Source: Syngnathus acus | Taxonomy: Eukaryota > Chordata > Actinopteri > Syngnathiformes > Syngnathidae | Length of the DNA stretch: 64,000 nt | Assembly (NCBI RefSeq): GCF_901709675.1 | Contig: NC_051088.1 | Location: 11,511,693 to 11,575,692, forward strand | Direction: 5' to 3' | Shown here: one piece after another, positions 10,532 to 21,250 of the stretch | Position numbering within the stretch: the stretch's first letter is position 1 | How the letters are laid out: every line of letters starts with the position of its first letter | Made by a program: the position numbers and the translations under genes | Notes under the pieces: model-generated | Told to the model about the DNA's origin: nothing | Seen by the model: the letters and a program-made list of their open reading frames with translations, nothing else | The model's database searches: none

Positions 10532-13500
10532 CTGATGGGAAAATTTTGCAGATATGAATATTATCAAACATTGTGGATGAAATAAGGTAGATACAAAAAT
10601 AGTCCTGGGCAAAAATTTTGGGAAATTAAATTCTGTAGCTAACTATGCTGATTCCAAAATTGCAGTCAGTTCCATTTCATTTCATAAGTTGTTTCATTTC
10701 ACGTTTGTTTTTTGCTGTTTATTTAAGAAAACTGTCATGAATAGCTCAAAAACGTGACATGATAGAGAAAAACTGAGTTTGGTTCTGGAGCGCCTGAGTC
10801 CTTCTGTCCAGGTGCTTTTTTGCAAGGCACATTTCTTCCATCAACTGGTGCATCTAAGCTGATGAAGCACCCCGTTTTAATTTTGGGCCGTGTCTGGAAG
10901 TTTTTTTTATTTTTACCATAAGTCCCAACGAGCAGATCAAGAATGTTCCGATGTCCATGCAGCGCCGCGATGTGTAAAGGTGTATAACCCTGAGGAAGAG
11001 GAGATAATGTGGATGAGTAGAGTGAACAGTGATGACATTCCTGTGTTGGTGTGAGCGTAACGGGGAGGGGGTGTTTTGGAGTACCTACCCCCTGGAGTTT
11101 CCCAGCGCCCAGGGCGGCCAACGCAAACAGCAAGGAAAGAAAATAGAAATTAGAAAAGCTTGTGGAAACACAAAATAATGATAAAAACATAATTGCCAGG
11201 TAATTTGTTGAAAATTGCGTCGTTTCAGAGCGGTGCATGCCGGGACACAGACGCCCTGTTATAGGAGACAATTAACGTGACATGATGTGATGATTTATTA
11301 GCCGAGTGCCTGCGCTCCCATCGTGCATTTGCACAGCTGGATCTTCGCTAAGATTGCATAGGAGAGCGACGGCAGGAGATGCTGGCTTGTTGGCGGACTT
11401 ATGCTCTGTGCCACATGGCAGGATACTCACATGCTGCAAAACAGAGATGGACGAGACGAATTTAAACAATGAATAAAAAGATTCCACATGATAATCTTTT
11501 GATTATCCCTAATGTACAACAAGTATTTTTAAAAAAAGCATTGATGCATTTCTTTTTACTTCTCGCTGGCTGCAGAGAGGAAATAAACTCACCGATTTGG
11601 TGTTGACATCAGCGCCGGCATTTGCGATCAGAGTTGCCATGTCCTCGTTGCCGTGTTTGGCAGCCCAATGCAGAGCAGTCTGTGGAAAACAGCAAAAAGT
11701 TCCTCAACTCATATCTAACTCTTATTTATAAGAACCAATTTTATGCTCTTCTCTATTTCTACATGACCGCAGTTCAGAAATCAAGCACACATAGGCCTCC
11801 TCATTTATCTGAGGCACCTCTCAGTCATGATGTTAAGAAACGTCACACGCCAAGATGGATGTGGCTTGGCTACAAAATTGTCATCGGACTTTTTTACTCG
11901 CTGCCAGTGAGACCAGCTGCACTCAAGAGGGTAGGGGATGAATGGAGGGATGGTTTCCTGCCATCTAACGGAGCCTAATTACAAAATAACACAGCGCGGT
12001 GCGCACGCTGGGGGTGGGGGGGGCTGCCTGTCACCACAGGCAAGATTGATGATGTTAGTGTGACCCGCAAAGGGGAGCCCCACCCAGACACAACTGTCAG
12101 CGCACGTCAAAGCGCAATAACGACGCTTTGCAAAGATACGCCCACAGGTCGGCATGCAATGTGAAAATAATAGACGCAAGTATGTAGCGGGGAAAAAAAA
12201 ACACACGTCCACCTGTCGCACTGTGATCTCCCATGTTTTTCCATCACTCTTTAGAGTATGTAATTACGGGCCATCAACAGGTGTCAGCTAAATAACCACA
12301 ACCATCCTGTCGGAATCGGACCCTTAACACGGAAAATCAAACACAAGCCACATCAAAATGACTTATTATTTTTGGACAAGTGTAAATAACCTCAGATGGG
12401 AATAAAGCCTGCTGGATGGGGGACTGCATGGAAGTTCTTAGAAGGAGTTCATTGGGTCAAGTTGTCTTGGGCCGACGTGATGTTTTTCTATGACAGTATT
12501 CTCTTTCAGGGTGGCTACAAGTTCTTTGAACGTGTGCCATGGGAATGCTACTAAAGCTACTTAAACAGTTACTGCAGGATACTTTTGTTCACCTGTCCAG
12601 AACTGTTTTTTATAACATTACAGAAAAACTAATAAGGGGGGTGGGGGGGGAAATTCTTCTTAATATTTTTTATGTATTTTATGTAAAGCTGAGGTCATCC
12701 AACTCTTCATGTGTCTAGGCCACCTTGTCATTGCTGGATTCTTGAAAGTTGTTAAATACCAAAAAGCAACAGCAGCGCTGATGTCTAGGGCCTGAGCAAT
12801 TAATCGGCTGGCCAATTGAGTGAGACGATTACGTCCTTTCAAACATCGGCTAAAAATAATCAGCCGATTGGCCGATGTTTACCAATTGTTTTTACCTATA
12901 TGCATTATGATCATTTATAGCAGTTGTGCAGAAGCAGCATTGGTTTGAGTATTTACTAAACATAGTAAATTGACAATATAACCTGTTATCCCTCAATATA
13001 TATGTGAAATTTCTTGATAAGGTCATTATATGGAGCTGTATTCAAAACAAAGCAAATTTTCATTTGTACAGGGATTAGGTTGTAAATAAAATAAAATAAA
13101 ATAAAATGTTTTGGTAAAACAAACATACATAATGATAGAACTTGACATGGTCACATACAAGTCCTGCCATCCCAGGTTTTTGCCCTCCCAAGTGCTATAT
13201 TTTTTAAAACAACAATGGTAATGGGCTAGGAGGTGTACAGGAGACAGAGCACCATAAATTTAGTTTGGATCTAGTCTCTCCATCTCTATTGTCAGCCCGC
13301 TGTCACAACACAAGACTGATTGGCCAAAGCTCCGTTTGTCAGGAGACTCCTAGTGGGAAAGAGTGAGTGACGAGCCTGAACAGGATACAGCTTCTCCATT
13401 TCCTGCATCTTGGGTTCCTGAAATACCCACACCCACCCTCTGTCTACTTGAAAACATGAGGGATGCCACTACCCCGCCACTCCTACTAAATAGGCTCAGT

Positions 13501-16500
13501 GTAGGAGGAAGATGAAGTTAAAGTTAAAGTTAAAGTCCCAATGATCGTCACACACACACCTGGGTGTGGTGAAATTTGTCCTCTGCATTTAACCCATCCC
13601 CATGTGATTTTAATCCATCCCCTGGGGGAGAGGGGAGCAGTGAGCAGCAGCGGTGCCGCGCTCGGGAATCAGTTGGTGATCTAACCCCCCAATTCCAACC
13701 CTTAATGCTGAGTGCCAAGCAGGGAGGCAATGGGTCCCATTTTTATAGTCTTTGGTATGACCCGGCCGGGGTTTGAACCCACAACCTTCCAGTCTCAGGG
13801 CGGACACTCTACCACTAGGCCACTGAGCTGGCAGAGGAGTGATGGGCAGAAAATGTACTTACAAACTGTGTGGCCCGGGAGGAAGAGCAGGTCCCAGCAG
13901 GGTGCGAGGTCCACGTCATAATGGGAGCAGAGACACAAACACATAACATGAGGGTGCTTTCACACATGTTCACTCGCAACCTTAAACTCACACAATCCTC
14001 AAATCAATATTTGGTCAGAAACAGGAAACTCTTAATTCTCCCTGAGAGTAATCCCTTCACCAATCCCGGTGAAAACCGACATTTTGAGCTGGTTCTCATG
14101 AGTCATGTGACCGACCGCTTTTGACTCTGGGGAAGGTAAGCGTGGATGCCATCTGTGGAAAAACCATCTTCCTCTCCACAAACCAGGAAGTTAAAAGGGA
14201 ACATCAAAGCGCACCAAAAGCGACTTAGCACCTTCCCAGGGACACAAGCGGCATTGTTCTACAATTAATCCCAGCCTGCTCTATTACTTTCAGATTATCT
14301 TTAAGTAGGTGAAGTCTTTGTGGGGAATTAAGACTCTCCTTAATCCATGCCCCCCCCTCTCATTGCCGTGCACTTCAATGGCGGCCGTGCTATCTTGTCC
14401 GGGTGGGGACAGCGGTGGCTTAGAAGGTGGTCCGCAGTGACTGCAGGACAGTGTGAGAACTGTGACACTGGGGAGGGACAACAAACATGAGCTCAAATCT
14501 CTTAAGCGCACAGGGAGACAAATAAAAGGATTTGGGTTGTCAAGGGGGGCACAGGAGCTAAAAAGCTATCTTTCATAATCCTTTTGATAGTGGACCTTTG
14601 AAATGCATGATCTGGATGTTTTAACACGGCCTTCTCGGAATTCCATTAAGAGGGGGACAAAATCTCAGAATGACTGCATGAAAGTTACACAAGCGGATCG
14701 CAGGTCTGAGGGCAGGCAAGCATCATGCGCCTGCTTGTATCTCAAATAAAAAAAATAAAAGAACTTGAACAGTGTAAATAGTTTATGAGGAAAGTAACTC
14801 ACCCCCTGATGAATACGGTGATAATCGAGGGCATGGGGAAAAGAAAACAGACAGAAAAAGAATTATATTCATCAACATACAGTTTAAACCTTTCACCGAC
14901 TTTTCAGGTTTCCCTACTTAACACATTAAAACAGTGAACAGCAAGAGACATTCATGTGTTCACAATTACCGTATTTTCCGCCCTAAAAGGCGCACCTAAA
15001 AACCTAAAATTTTCTCAAAAGCCGACAGTGCGCCTTATAGTCCAGTGCGCCTTATATATGGATCAATTGATGAATTTGTTGATCCATATTGGTTGTACAC
15101 AGTGCTCTGCCAAAATGTTTCAGTACGTTTTAGTACGACTAGTAAATTACAAGGTCGCATCGCTTCCCAACATTACGGTAACTGTAGTCAGGGGGCGTCA
15201 CCGAATAGCTGTTGTACCCGCGAGGCTATTTCATTTCAAAATAGGCTGCTCCGTTAATGTTTCGAGTAAATTTACGGATTGATATGGAAGGGAAACATAG
15301 GTAAGCAGTACCAATGTGTTAGATCGAACTTTAGTCAGTTCCGATCATTTTATAGGAGATCGTTTGAGAAACGCGATTGTTTACACTTTGCTGAGGCTCA
15401 TGGGAGATTGCGAGCTGAGGCTCGTGGGACTTTGCGGATGGCTAATGCTATAACGATAGCTGCTATACGTACCAGGCTATTTCATGTCAAAATAGGCTGC
15501 TCTGTTAATGTTTCGAGTAAATCTACGGATCGATATGGAAGGGAAACATAGGTAAGTAGTACCAATGCGTTAGATCGAACTTTAGTCAGTTCCGATCATT
15601 TTATAGGAGATCGTTTGAGAAACGCGATTGTTTACAGAGGGCTCGTTGGTTATTGGCTAGTGGATGCATACCGCAACCCTAGTCAACCTCAGTTTGTTGC
15701 AGTATAGCTTCTATTTTATGCGCCTTATAATCCGGTGCGCCTTATATATGGACAAAGTTTTAAAATGGGCCGTTCATTGAAGGTGCGCCTTATAATCCGG
15801 TGCGCCTTTTAGGGCGGAAAATACGGTACATCATTTATAGTGCCATTCAATTAAGAGTGGCTTGGGCCTTGGTATTAAAAGTCACTTAATGTGAATAAAT
15901 AAATAAATAAATAAATACACAAATAAATAAAAGGTTGGATTTTCCTTTTTATAAATTTTGGTCTCATGTTATCTAGACAAAAGAAATATTAGAAGCTAAA
16001 GCATCTTAACCAGGGGAAAAGAAAATTATGAAGGACTGCTTATGGGTATCACTGACTAAGTATAATAACTTGATGGCATGCAAGAGGAAATGGATCAAAT
16101 ACTCACTGATGTGAAGTCCTGGTTTGGACACAAAACATAAAAAAAACATGTTAAAGACTTGATGAGACTTTCTTTTATTATTATTTTTATTTACACTGTC
16201 CCAACTGAAATTCCCCTTATGGTAACATCATCCATCCATCCATCCATCCATCCATTTTCCGAACCGCTTAGCATCATATCATGCATAAATTCTTAAGGGT
16301 CATTGTTCTGATTTAAAAATCAATGGTCTTTTTTTATCTCGAATCAACTCAAGTCACATTCAATTTAAAGGACTATGATTTGTTTTTTAACAAGATATAT
16401 AATTCAGCTTGTGAGCTAAACAAATGAACATCAGTTAGCAAATTGACTTGGAAGAGAAAGTAGATTTGAACACAAACTAAACCAGCAAACTCGCTGGTGG

Positions 16501-19500
16501 CCATTTATTATCATGACTACAAGTACTTCTGGTTCAATTTATTCCATTTCTTTGTCTACTTTATTTTGCGCAAAAAACTTCAATTTCTTTTTGTTGGAAA
16601 AGGTTTTTGGTGCTAATCTGAAATTCACTAAGGCACCTATTAGCTGGCTCCGTAACTAGCTTTGACCACTACCTATCTAAATAGCTTTGAACACACCCAG
16701 TGCTAATCTGGCATGAGGTGTCATCTACATCTGCACATTGGTATGGTAGACCAAGTCATGGCATTTTCGCAGACCCATGCAGGCAGGTACAGTTGTGGGT
16801 GTGAACAAAACCTATTTGATTCGCACTCAACTGATTGCTACTGTTTGTAGTGTTGAACAATGAATTAGCAAGCATAACAACTTTGAACAGTAAGTTCAAA
16901 TAATAAAAACCCAGGTAATAATAATAATAACCCAGGTTTGACCTGCACAGACTTGCTGGTAACTAGCTATTCTAAATTGTTTAATTTTAGTAAATTTGTC
17001 TCCTGCTGTCATATGTCCAGTATAACAAACTAAACTAGATAATGATGCTACCTTCTTGTTGGCAAGTGATGGGTCTTGTCGAAGCAGATGAGAGAGGTCA
17101 GGAACTCGAGCACCAGCCGCAAAGTAGATCCACTCTTTTTCTAAAGGGTCCAGCTGACATGGAAAGAGAATGGGGTCTTACACAGATTTTTTTTTCCCCT
17201 CAAATATTTTCATTTTGCTACTCATTTGTCCATGCACTTAAAACAGCCTCACAAAGAAAACACAGCTCAGATAGCTGAAACAATTACAGTGTCACATTTG
17301 AGGCAACAGTTTTATTTTGCTAGTTTGACAATCTGTCAGCTTCTACTGTAAAAAGTAGAAAAAGTTGTTACAATAGACTTACTGCGACTGCAGCAGATCC
17401 CATACTACCCGTCGACTCCTCGTCTTGCTCAGATTCCCACTGAAAGTTGGACAAAAGGCAAAAATAACTAAAAGTATGATGCAATCAGCCATAAGCGCAC
17501 ACACACACACAGTTGTGTAAGGCTGATTCGAAGTCATCCTGCTGCTAACCAAAGGGTGTCAGATGGAGAGAGCTAACAAGACAGCGAGAGAGACGTTTTA
17601 CACATGAAAGGTAATGAATAACAATCCACTTAGCCAAAACAACACACCTGAAGCGCAAAAAAAAAAAAAAAGTGAGCCACATGCAGAAGTTAAAATTAAT
17701 TCTGGTCAATTGTTTGCTGTACGCAGAAAAGAAAAATGCTTATTTTGAAACATTTTGACCTGATTTGACTTGTTGTTTTGGATGACCAATAGTAAACACT
17801 CGTCCTCAAGAGTGCACAATGCTCTGACTAATATGTTTAACGAAAGACAATCTGATCACATACACAAGCATGAACCTCCAAAAAGAGGTGCACACTGTAT
17901 ATCTTTGATGTGAATGTGTGTGAATTGCTCTTAATAGGCACAAATGATTATTATCTTCCTAATGAGTCCCAACATGTTACTGCTTAGCATAATAACAGGG
18001 GATCTTAATTTAAATGGAGATTGTGCCCCCCTGTGCCTCCCTCGCACTCAATGAGTCTGGTCTCTGCTGCTTCAAATGATGTAGAACCCAATTAATTTGG
18101 CGTCACCTGGCGGGTGATGCCGGTACTGCTAGCATTTAACACAGTCAAGGTTAAGCGGCTTGGTAAAGGAAGAAATGAAAGGATAGTAGCATGTTTCAGG
18201 GTTCTACCCAAGTATAAAAATTGGAGACTGCTGCGTCCAACCCAACAAGCGCTGACATAATGAAATCTGTTATCAGACCTGCGTTATTTTAAACTATAAT
18301 TGCAATATCAGAAAAATTCAACACAGATAAACACCAAGAGAAAGAGAATGACAGCTTTTCTTTAGAGAAAGAGAAATCATTTTCATTTCACCTCTGCAGC
18401 ACTGTCTGGCTCGCCGCAGGTAATCAGCTCATCCCGACATTCCCTTTCTGTTGCCTCCCACTGTGCTGTCGCTGGCACCGTGGAGGGACTCGAAAGTCTA
18501 TGCCCGTCCGCATCAGACCCGTGAGTTTTGTCTTTGTCTCGTGCTAGCAGCAGCTGTCTGTATTTCTTCTTGAGGAAAAGGTACTTATCTCCCTGCAATA
18601 GAAAAAAAAACCAAAGGCAATGTTGTATGTTCACATGTAGATAGCTATGTGAGAGGGGTTCGAATAGTACAAACAGTTTTGCACAACCAATGCAACATAC
18701 AGGGCTTCCTTGTAGTTCTAGTCCTACACTGTCAATGTGACCCAAATTTTATTGGTGGGAAAAATGAAGCTTCAAATTTGCTTCATGAACCAGTTGTTAT
18801 ATTTGTTGACTCCTCTGGATGGCACTCTAAGACATGGCAAGTCAGTGTGCTTTCAGAGAGAGTGCCATTGAGAAGAGTGTTAAAAACAACAACAGGTTCG
18901 TGAAGGAGATTTGAAACTTCGCTTTGCCATTACTCCTGTATTTCTAAGCAAATTATAATGTGCCATGCTTCATTAGCATAGCTGTAGTCATAATAACAGT
19001 AAATCTTACTATAAAAAACACCTCTAGTACCTACAGAGGTAAAAACAAAAGTCAAAGGCAAATCAAGTTGTATAAAACTCAAGACTAAAAAAAAAAAAAA
19101 AAAAAATTGATTACTACAATGTATATGTACTCACATTTTCAGTCTTGACCACAGCGATTCTGTCAATAATGAGCTTGAATTCCTCTCTGTATTTAGCTGC
19201 AAGGACATGAAAACAAGTTCACATTCTGGCTATATTTAGTGTACCATCAACCCACAATGTTATATAACCACATCATATAAGCACGGCGTGAAGGTAGAGA
19301 AGGAAAGCAGGTCTAGCATTAAAAATCTAAATAAATAAAAACCACTAAAACTAATATACTAAATAAAGCATTGATCAAGACATTCTACTAATGATAGATT
19401 AACAGGGCTAGTTTCAGCCCTGGAGTTTCATTTAACTATTCTAGCTTTTTAACTATTCCCTCCAATGTTTTCATGATACTGTATTTGATGGGAAAAATAA

Positions 19501-20979
19501 ATACTGCTGAATGTGTTTACAAGGCCGCCATCAGTGTTTGTTTAACAGATAGCTAGCTTGGGCACTGCAGCCATGTTGTCCTCCCAAAAGGCTATTTTCA
19601 AATGAACAAACATCTGGCAAGTCAGTACACCAATATTGGACTATTGGCTGGCTGTGTATTTGCGTACATTCCTACGTGGACTATTGAGAAGTTTCCTCTT
19701 CCCGGTGCGGACACAAAGGATACGCACTGGTGGTGATACGCACTGGTGGTGATACGCACTGGTGGTGATCCACACCGACAACAACAGGAAGCGACAGCTC
19801 ACATGTGCTTCACACGGAAATTAGATGCTTACGACAGCAAGTTACAAGGTCCAGTTACCCATTGACCAAAAAAAATCAATTCCCATCCACCCCGCCACCC
19901 AGTTTCTTCATTTGGCAACGTGGTTCACTTTTCATATCTATTCAAAAATCCCCCATTCACACTCTTGTTAGAGGTCTAAATCCCGTCATGCGTGCGGACT
20001 TAATTGTGATTAAAATACGATCATCAATTTTACAACACGAGGAGACTCAACCACATGTTCGGGCAAACATGGTGGGAAGCACTTCTCTAATCACCGGATG
20101 GCCACGTCAGATGGTGCTGACGTCACATCTGGACTACATGTGGCAGCAGTTCAAGGTCACCCTGGATCAGAATTTGTTTGGCAAGATTGACATATTTGCC
20201 TTTCGGCTTCAGATGAAGATAAAAAAAACAAAAAAAACAAAGACAGCAATTCCAAAATGGCCATTCCAAAAGACGAGTTCTCTTGTGTATTGGTAAGTTT
20301 TATGCGTGCAGAATGGCAAAAGGTCACTGTTTGCAGGGACACTTGTGATCCAGGAATTGATGTCACTAGTCTCTTTTGGAATCAACTTGTCCGTTATCAT
20401 AAATGTAATGGCTGCTGTTTTGTCTCCCATGGAAACAATATAAATCAAGTAACATCTTATTTTTGGCTAACACATCATAGTTTCAAGATGAAGGAGAGGG
20501 ATCAGAACTACTTTCAACAGCAGGGTAGTTAACACAACCATCTTTTACCACTACTGACAGTTATGATTTGGCTCATGCAGGAGATGACGTCAGGATGTCA
20601 CGTGTAGTTTAGCATGGTGGGGTTCAAGTCCCCTACATGGGGGAGGAAATGGCATCATCCCTCTTCAATTTTCATTTAGGTTTATATTTATTTATCTTAC
20701 GTAAAATGCTTATCATAGAGCGAGGGGAACACAACAGAAAAAAAACTCTTTGCAACATTAAAATACGTATGACAACAGATACAGAATATGAACTCTGTCG
20801 TGCTAGTTATGTTTTGCTAACTTAACGAGATCATGATGCTACTTACCACGCAACTGTACGTCACTGTGGCCAATAAAAGGCTTAAAAGTCTTCAGTATGT
20901 CTGCATTTCTCACTTTGCCTGAGCTGCCCGCAGTGTCGTAGAAGTAATCCAGCAGAGACCCCTCGCTCACATCACTCAT
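10186..20979 (-). CDS. Sosondowah-family ankyrin-repeat protein, ancestral multi-exon form
   Basis: Exons on the minus strand, in order: 20979-20847, 19196-19135, 18592-18392, 17439-17383, 17153-17052, 16118-16107, possibly 14805-14803, 11679-11593, probably 11433-11431, 10989-10917, 10531-10436 and 10364-10186. All phases agree, giving 335 residues. Residues 1-75 form the SOWAH winged-helix-like N-domain (GKVRNADILKTFKPFIG, then REEFKLIIDRIAVV and DKYLFLKKKYRQLL). A variable acidic linker follows. LDPLEKEWIYFAAG opens the ankyrin region, whose repeats read TALHWAAKHGN and GYTPLHIAALHGH and end with LRDYSGHLALHYL. A basic tail (ERNKNRKLVSLFQSKKK) precedes the stop. The family role is poorly known. 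Tetrapod SOWAHA-D are intronless, so this gene represents the older, intron-bearing form. It lies beside an Iroquois gene, as in other bilaterians. Confidence 0.85.
10917..10989 (-). CDS. sowah exon, second ankyrin repeat
   Basis: The exon encodes GYTPLHIAALHGHRNILDLL and VGTY and ends in phase 1. The acceptor is TTCCTCAG and the donor GTAAAA, the weakest donor in the gene. TPLHIAALHGH is a near-consensus ankyrin motif. Confidence 0.85.
11431..11433 (-). CDS. Probable 3-nt sowah microexon (His)
   Basis: A strong acceptor (pyrimidine-rich ctcgtccatctctgttttgcag) is followed by CAT and then GTGAGT. It would insert a single His between NTKS and GYTPLH, giving SHGYTPLH. SOWAH relatives have a short S/H-G-G-Y link here. 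The site strength and residue fit support it, but a 3-base exon needs transcript proof. Confidence 0.4.
11593..11679 (-). CDS. sowah exon, first canonical ankyrin repeat
   Basis: The exon encodes TALHWAAKHGNEDMATLIAN and then AGADVNTKS. This is a typical ankyrin repeat with the TALHWAAKHG helix motif and the ADVN turn. It is phase 0 at both ends, with acceptor TTTTCCACAG and donor GTGAGT. Confidence 0.85.
13515..13834 (-). mobile_element. tRNA-derived SINE in sowah intron
   Basis: On the minus strand the right end reads as a tRNA-like head, with an A-box-like ggcctagtggtagagtg and a B box ggttcaaacc spaced as in a pol III promoter. The body is followed by a tail of AAGTT-type repeats at 13515-13536. 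The element is about 320 bases and is of a kind abundant in percomorph fish. Confidence 0.7.
14570..14735. promoter_or_regulatory. Candidate noncoding element in sowah intron
   Basis: This is a unique-looking stretch with no transposon ends and no gene-like frame. It includes TGATAGTGGACCTTTGAAAT and GAATTCCATTAAGAG. Sowah introns carry Iroquois enhancers in other animals, hence the suggestion. The support is weak. Confidence 0.2.
14803..14805 (-). CDS. Possible 3-nt sowah microexon (Gly)
   Basis: After the long pyrimidine tract tctgtctgttttcttttccc the first AG is the TCATCAG at 14806-14812. It is followed by GGG and then a perfect GTGAGT. This would supply the conserved Gly after DFTS. One residue expected before TALHW (Phe or Tyr in relatives) would still be missing, so the call is tentative. 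A scan of 11700-16080 for a 6-nt GGN-NNN exon with AG/GT borders found none. Confidence 0.35.
14969..15826. mobile_element. Non-autonomous TIR DNA transposon with TA target duplication
   Basis: The element begins ccgtattttccgccctaaaa and ends in the matching inverted repeat, with ggcgcacc continuing the match on both sides. TA dinucleotides flank it at 14967-14968 and 15827-15828. It is 858 bases long with no transposase frame. Internally, 15223-15385 is repeated almost exactly at 15474-15636 (offset 251), so the interior is a tandem duplication. It shares end motifs with the smaller element at 37833-38003. Confidence 0.75.
15223..15636. repeat. Internal tandem duplication inside the TIR element
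   Basis: Two copies of a unit of about 163 bases start at 15223 and 15474, at a period of 251 bases, and differ at only a handful of positions. Both end at gcgattgtttaca. This looks like a rearrangement within the element, possibly inherited by a subfamily. Confidence 0.75.
16107..16118 (-). CDS. sowah 12-nt microexon (DFTS)
   Basis: A CCAAACCAG acceptor, the bases GACTTCACATCA and a GTGAGT donor define a 12-base exon encoding Asp-Phe-Thr-Ser. SOWAH proteins have DF(I/T)(T/S)G at this point, so the residues fit and the phase is preserved. Without this exon the ankyrin domain would lack a conserved turn. Confidence 0.7.
16229..16254. repeat. ATCC microsatellite
   Basis: Six consecutive ATCC units in the sowah intron. 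Confidence 0.85.
17052..17439 (-). CDS. sowah exons 4-5 (linker and pre-ankyrin LDPLEKEW segment)
   Basis: Exon 4 (17383-17439) encodes the acidic segment WESEQDEESTGSMGSAAVA. Exon 5 (17052-17153) encodes LDPLEKEWIYFAAGARVPDL and LLRQDPSLANKK. The LDPLExEW...LLxxDPxL pattern introduces the ankyrin domain in SOWAH proteins. Both exons are phase 0 at each end. Confidence 0.8.
17960..18140. promoter_or_regulatory. Candidate noncoding element in sowah intron
   Basis: The stretch is unique-looking, with clustered homeodomain-type cores (CTTAATTTAAA, CCCAATTAATTTGG) and a CACCTGGCGGGTG near 18105. It has no transposon ends and no supported coding. It lies in a sowah intron, where Iroquois enhancers are found in other animals. 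Inference only. Confidence 0.25.
18392..19196 (-). CDS. sowah exons 2-3 (end of N-domain and linker)
   Basis: Exon 2 (19135-19196) encodes AKYREEFKLIIDRIAVVKTE-N and exon 3 (18392-18592) starts GDKYLFLKKKYRQLLLARDK. Together they complete the winged-helix-like domain. The rest of exon 3 is a hydrophilic, poorly conserved linker. The intron between them contains a poly-A run at about 19087-19106. Confidence 0.8.
19719..19766. repeat. Three 16-bp tandem units
   Basis: The 16-mer gatacgcactggtggt occurs three times head to tail in the first sowah intron. Confidence 0.85.
20847..20979 (-). CDS. sowah exon 1 (start codon, winged-helix half)
   Basis: The exon starts at ATG 20979 and encodes MSDVSEGSLLDYFYDTAGSS followed by GKVRNADILKTFKPFIGHSD. 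It ends in phase 1 at a canonical GTAAGT donor. GKVRN and the K/R-x-F-KP-x-I pattern are hallmarks of the SOWAH N-domain. Confidence 0.8.
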
Positions 20980-21250
20980 ATTAGCTGCAGTTTACGTCGA
21001 ATTTAAGACACTTTGGACGCTGCGGCTACTTTAGACGCCCTTTTTGCGGCTTCTTTTTTTCACGCAGCCTCCCCCGGAAATTTCTTCACGGCTAATTTGC
21101 GGCTTTTCATGTCAACATCGCACTCCACCCATGCTAGCGAGTTTACCGCCGCAGCTGCTGTGCCTCCTCCAGTTCGTTTTAACCCCTTCCTGAGCTGAAG
21201 TAGCATCTTCCCTCAGTTTTGGGAGAGTACTCGTTTGGCCGATTTCTTGT
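20980..21250 (-). promoter_or_regulatory. sowah 5' UTR and promoter region
   Basis: The bases upstream of the sowah ATG are richer in GC and CpG than the flanks. No TATA box was recognised. The assignment rests on position directly upstream of exon 1. Confidence 0.4.

Noticed and set aside
11272-11487. 71-codon minus-strand frame around the CAT microexon
   Set aside because: It has no ankyrin pattern and continues straight through the GTGAGT donor. Only the three-base segment fits the protein.
20605-20640. tRNA-like T-arm word ggggttcaagtcccc
   Set aside because: No A box at the right distance and no cloverleaf could be folded, so it is not a tRNA gene. At most it is a SINE remnant.
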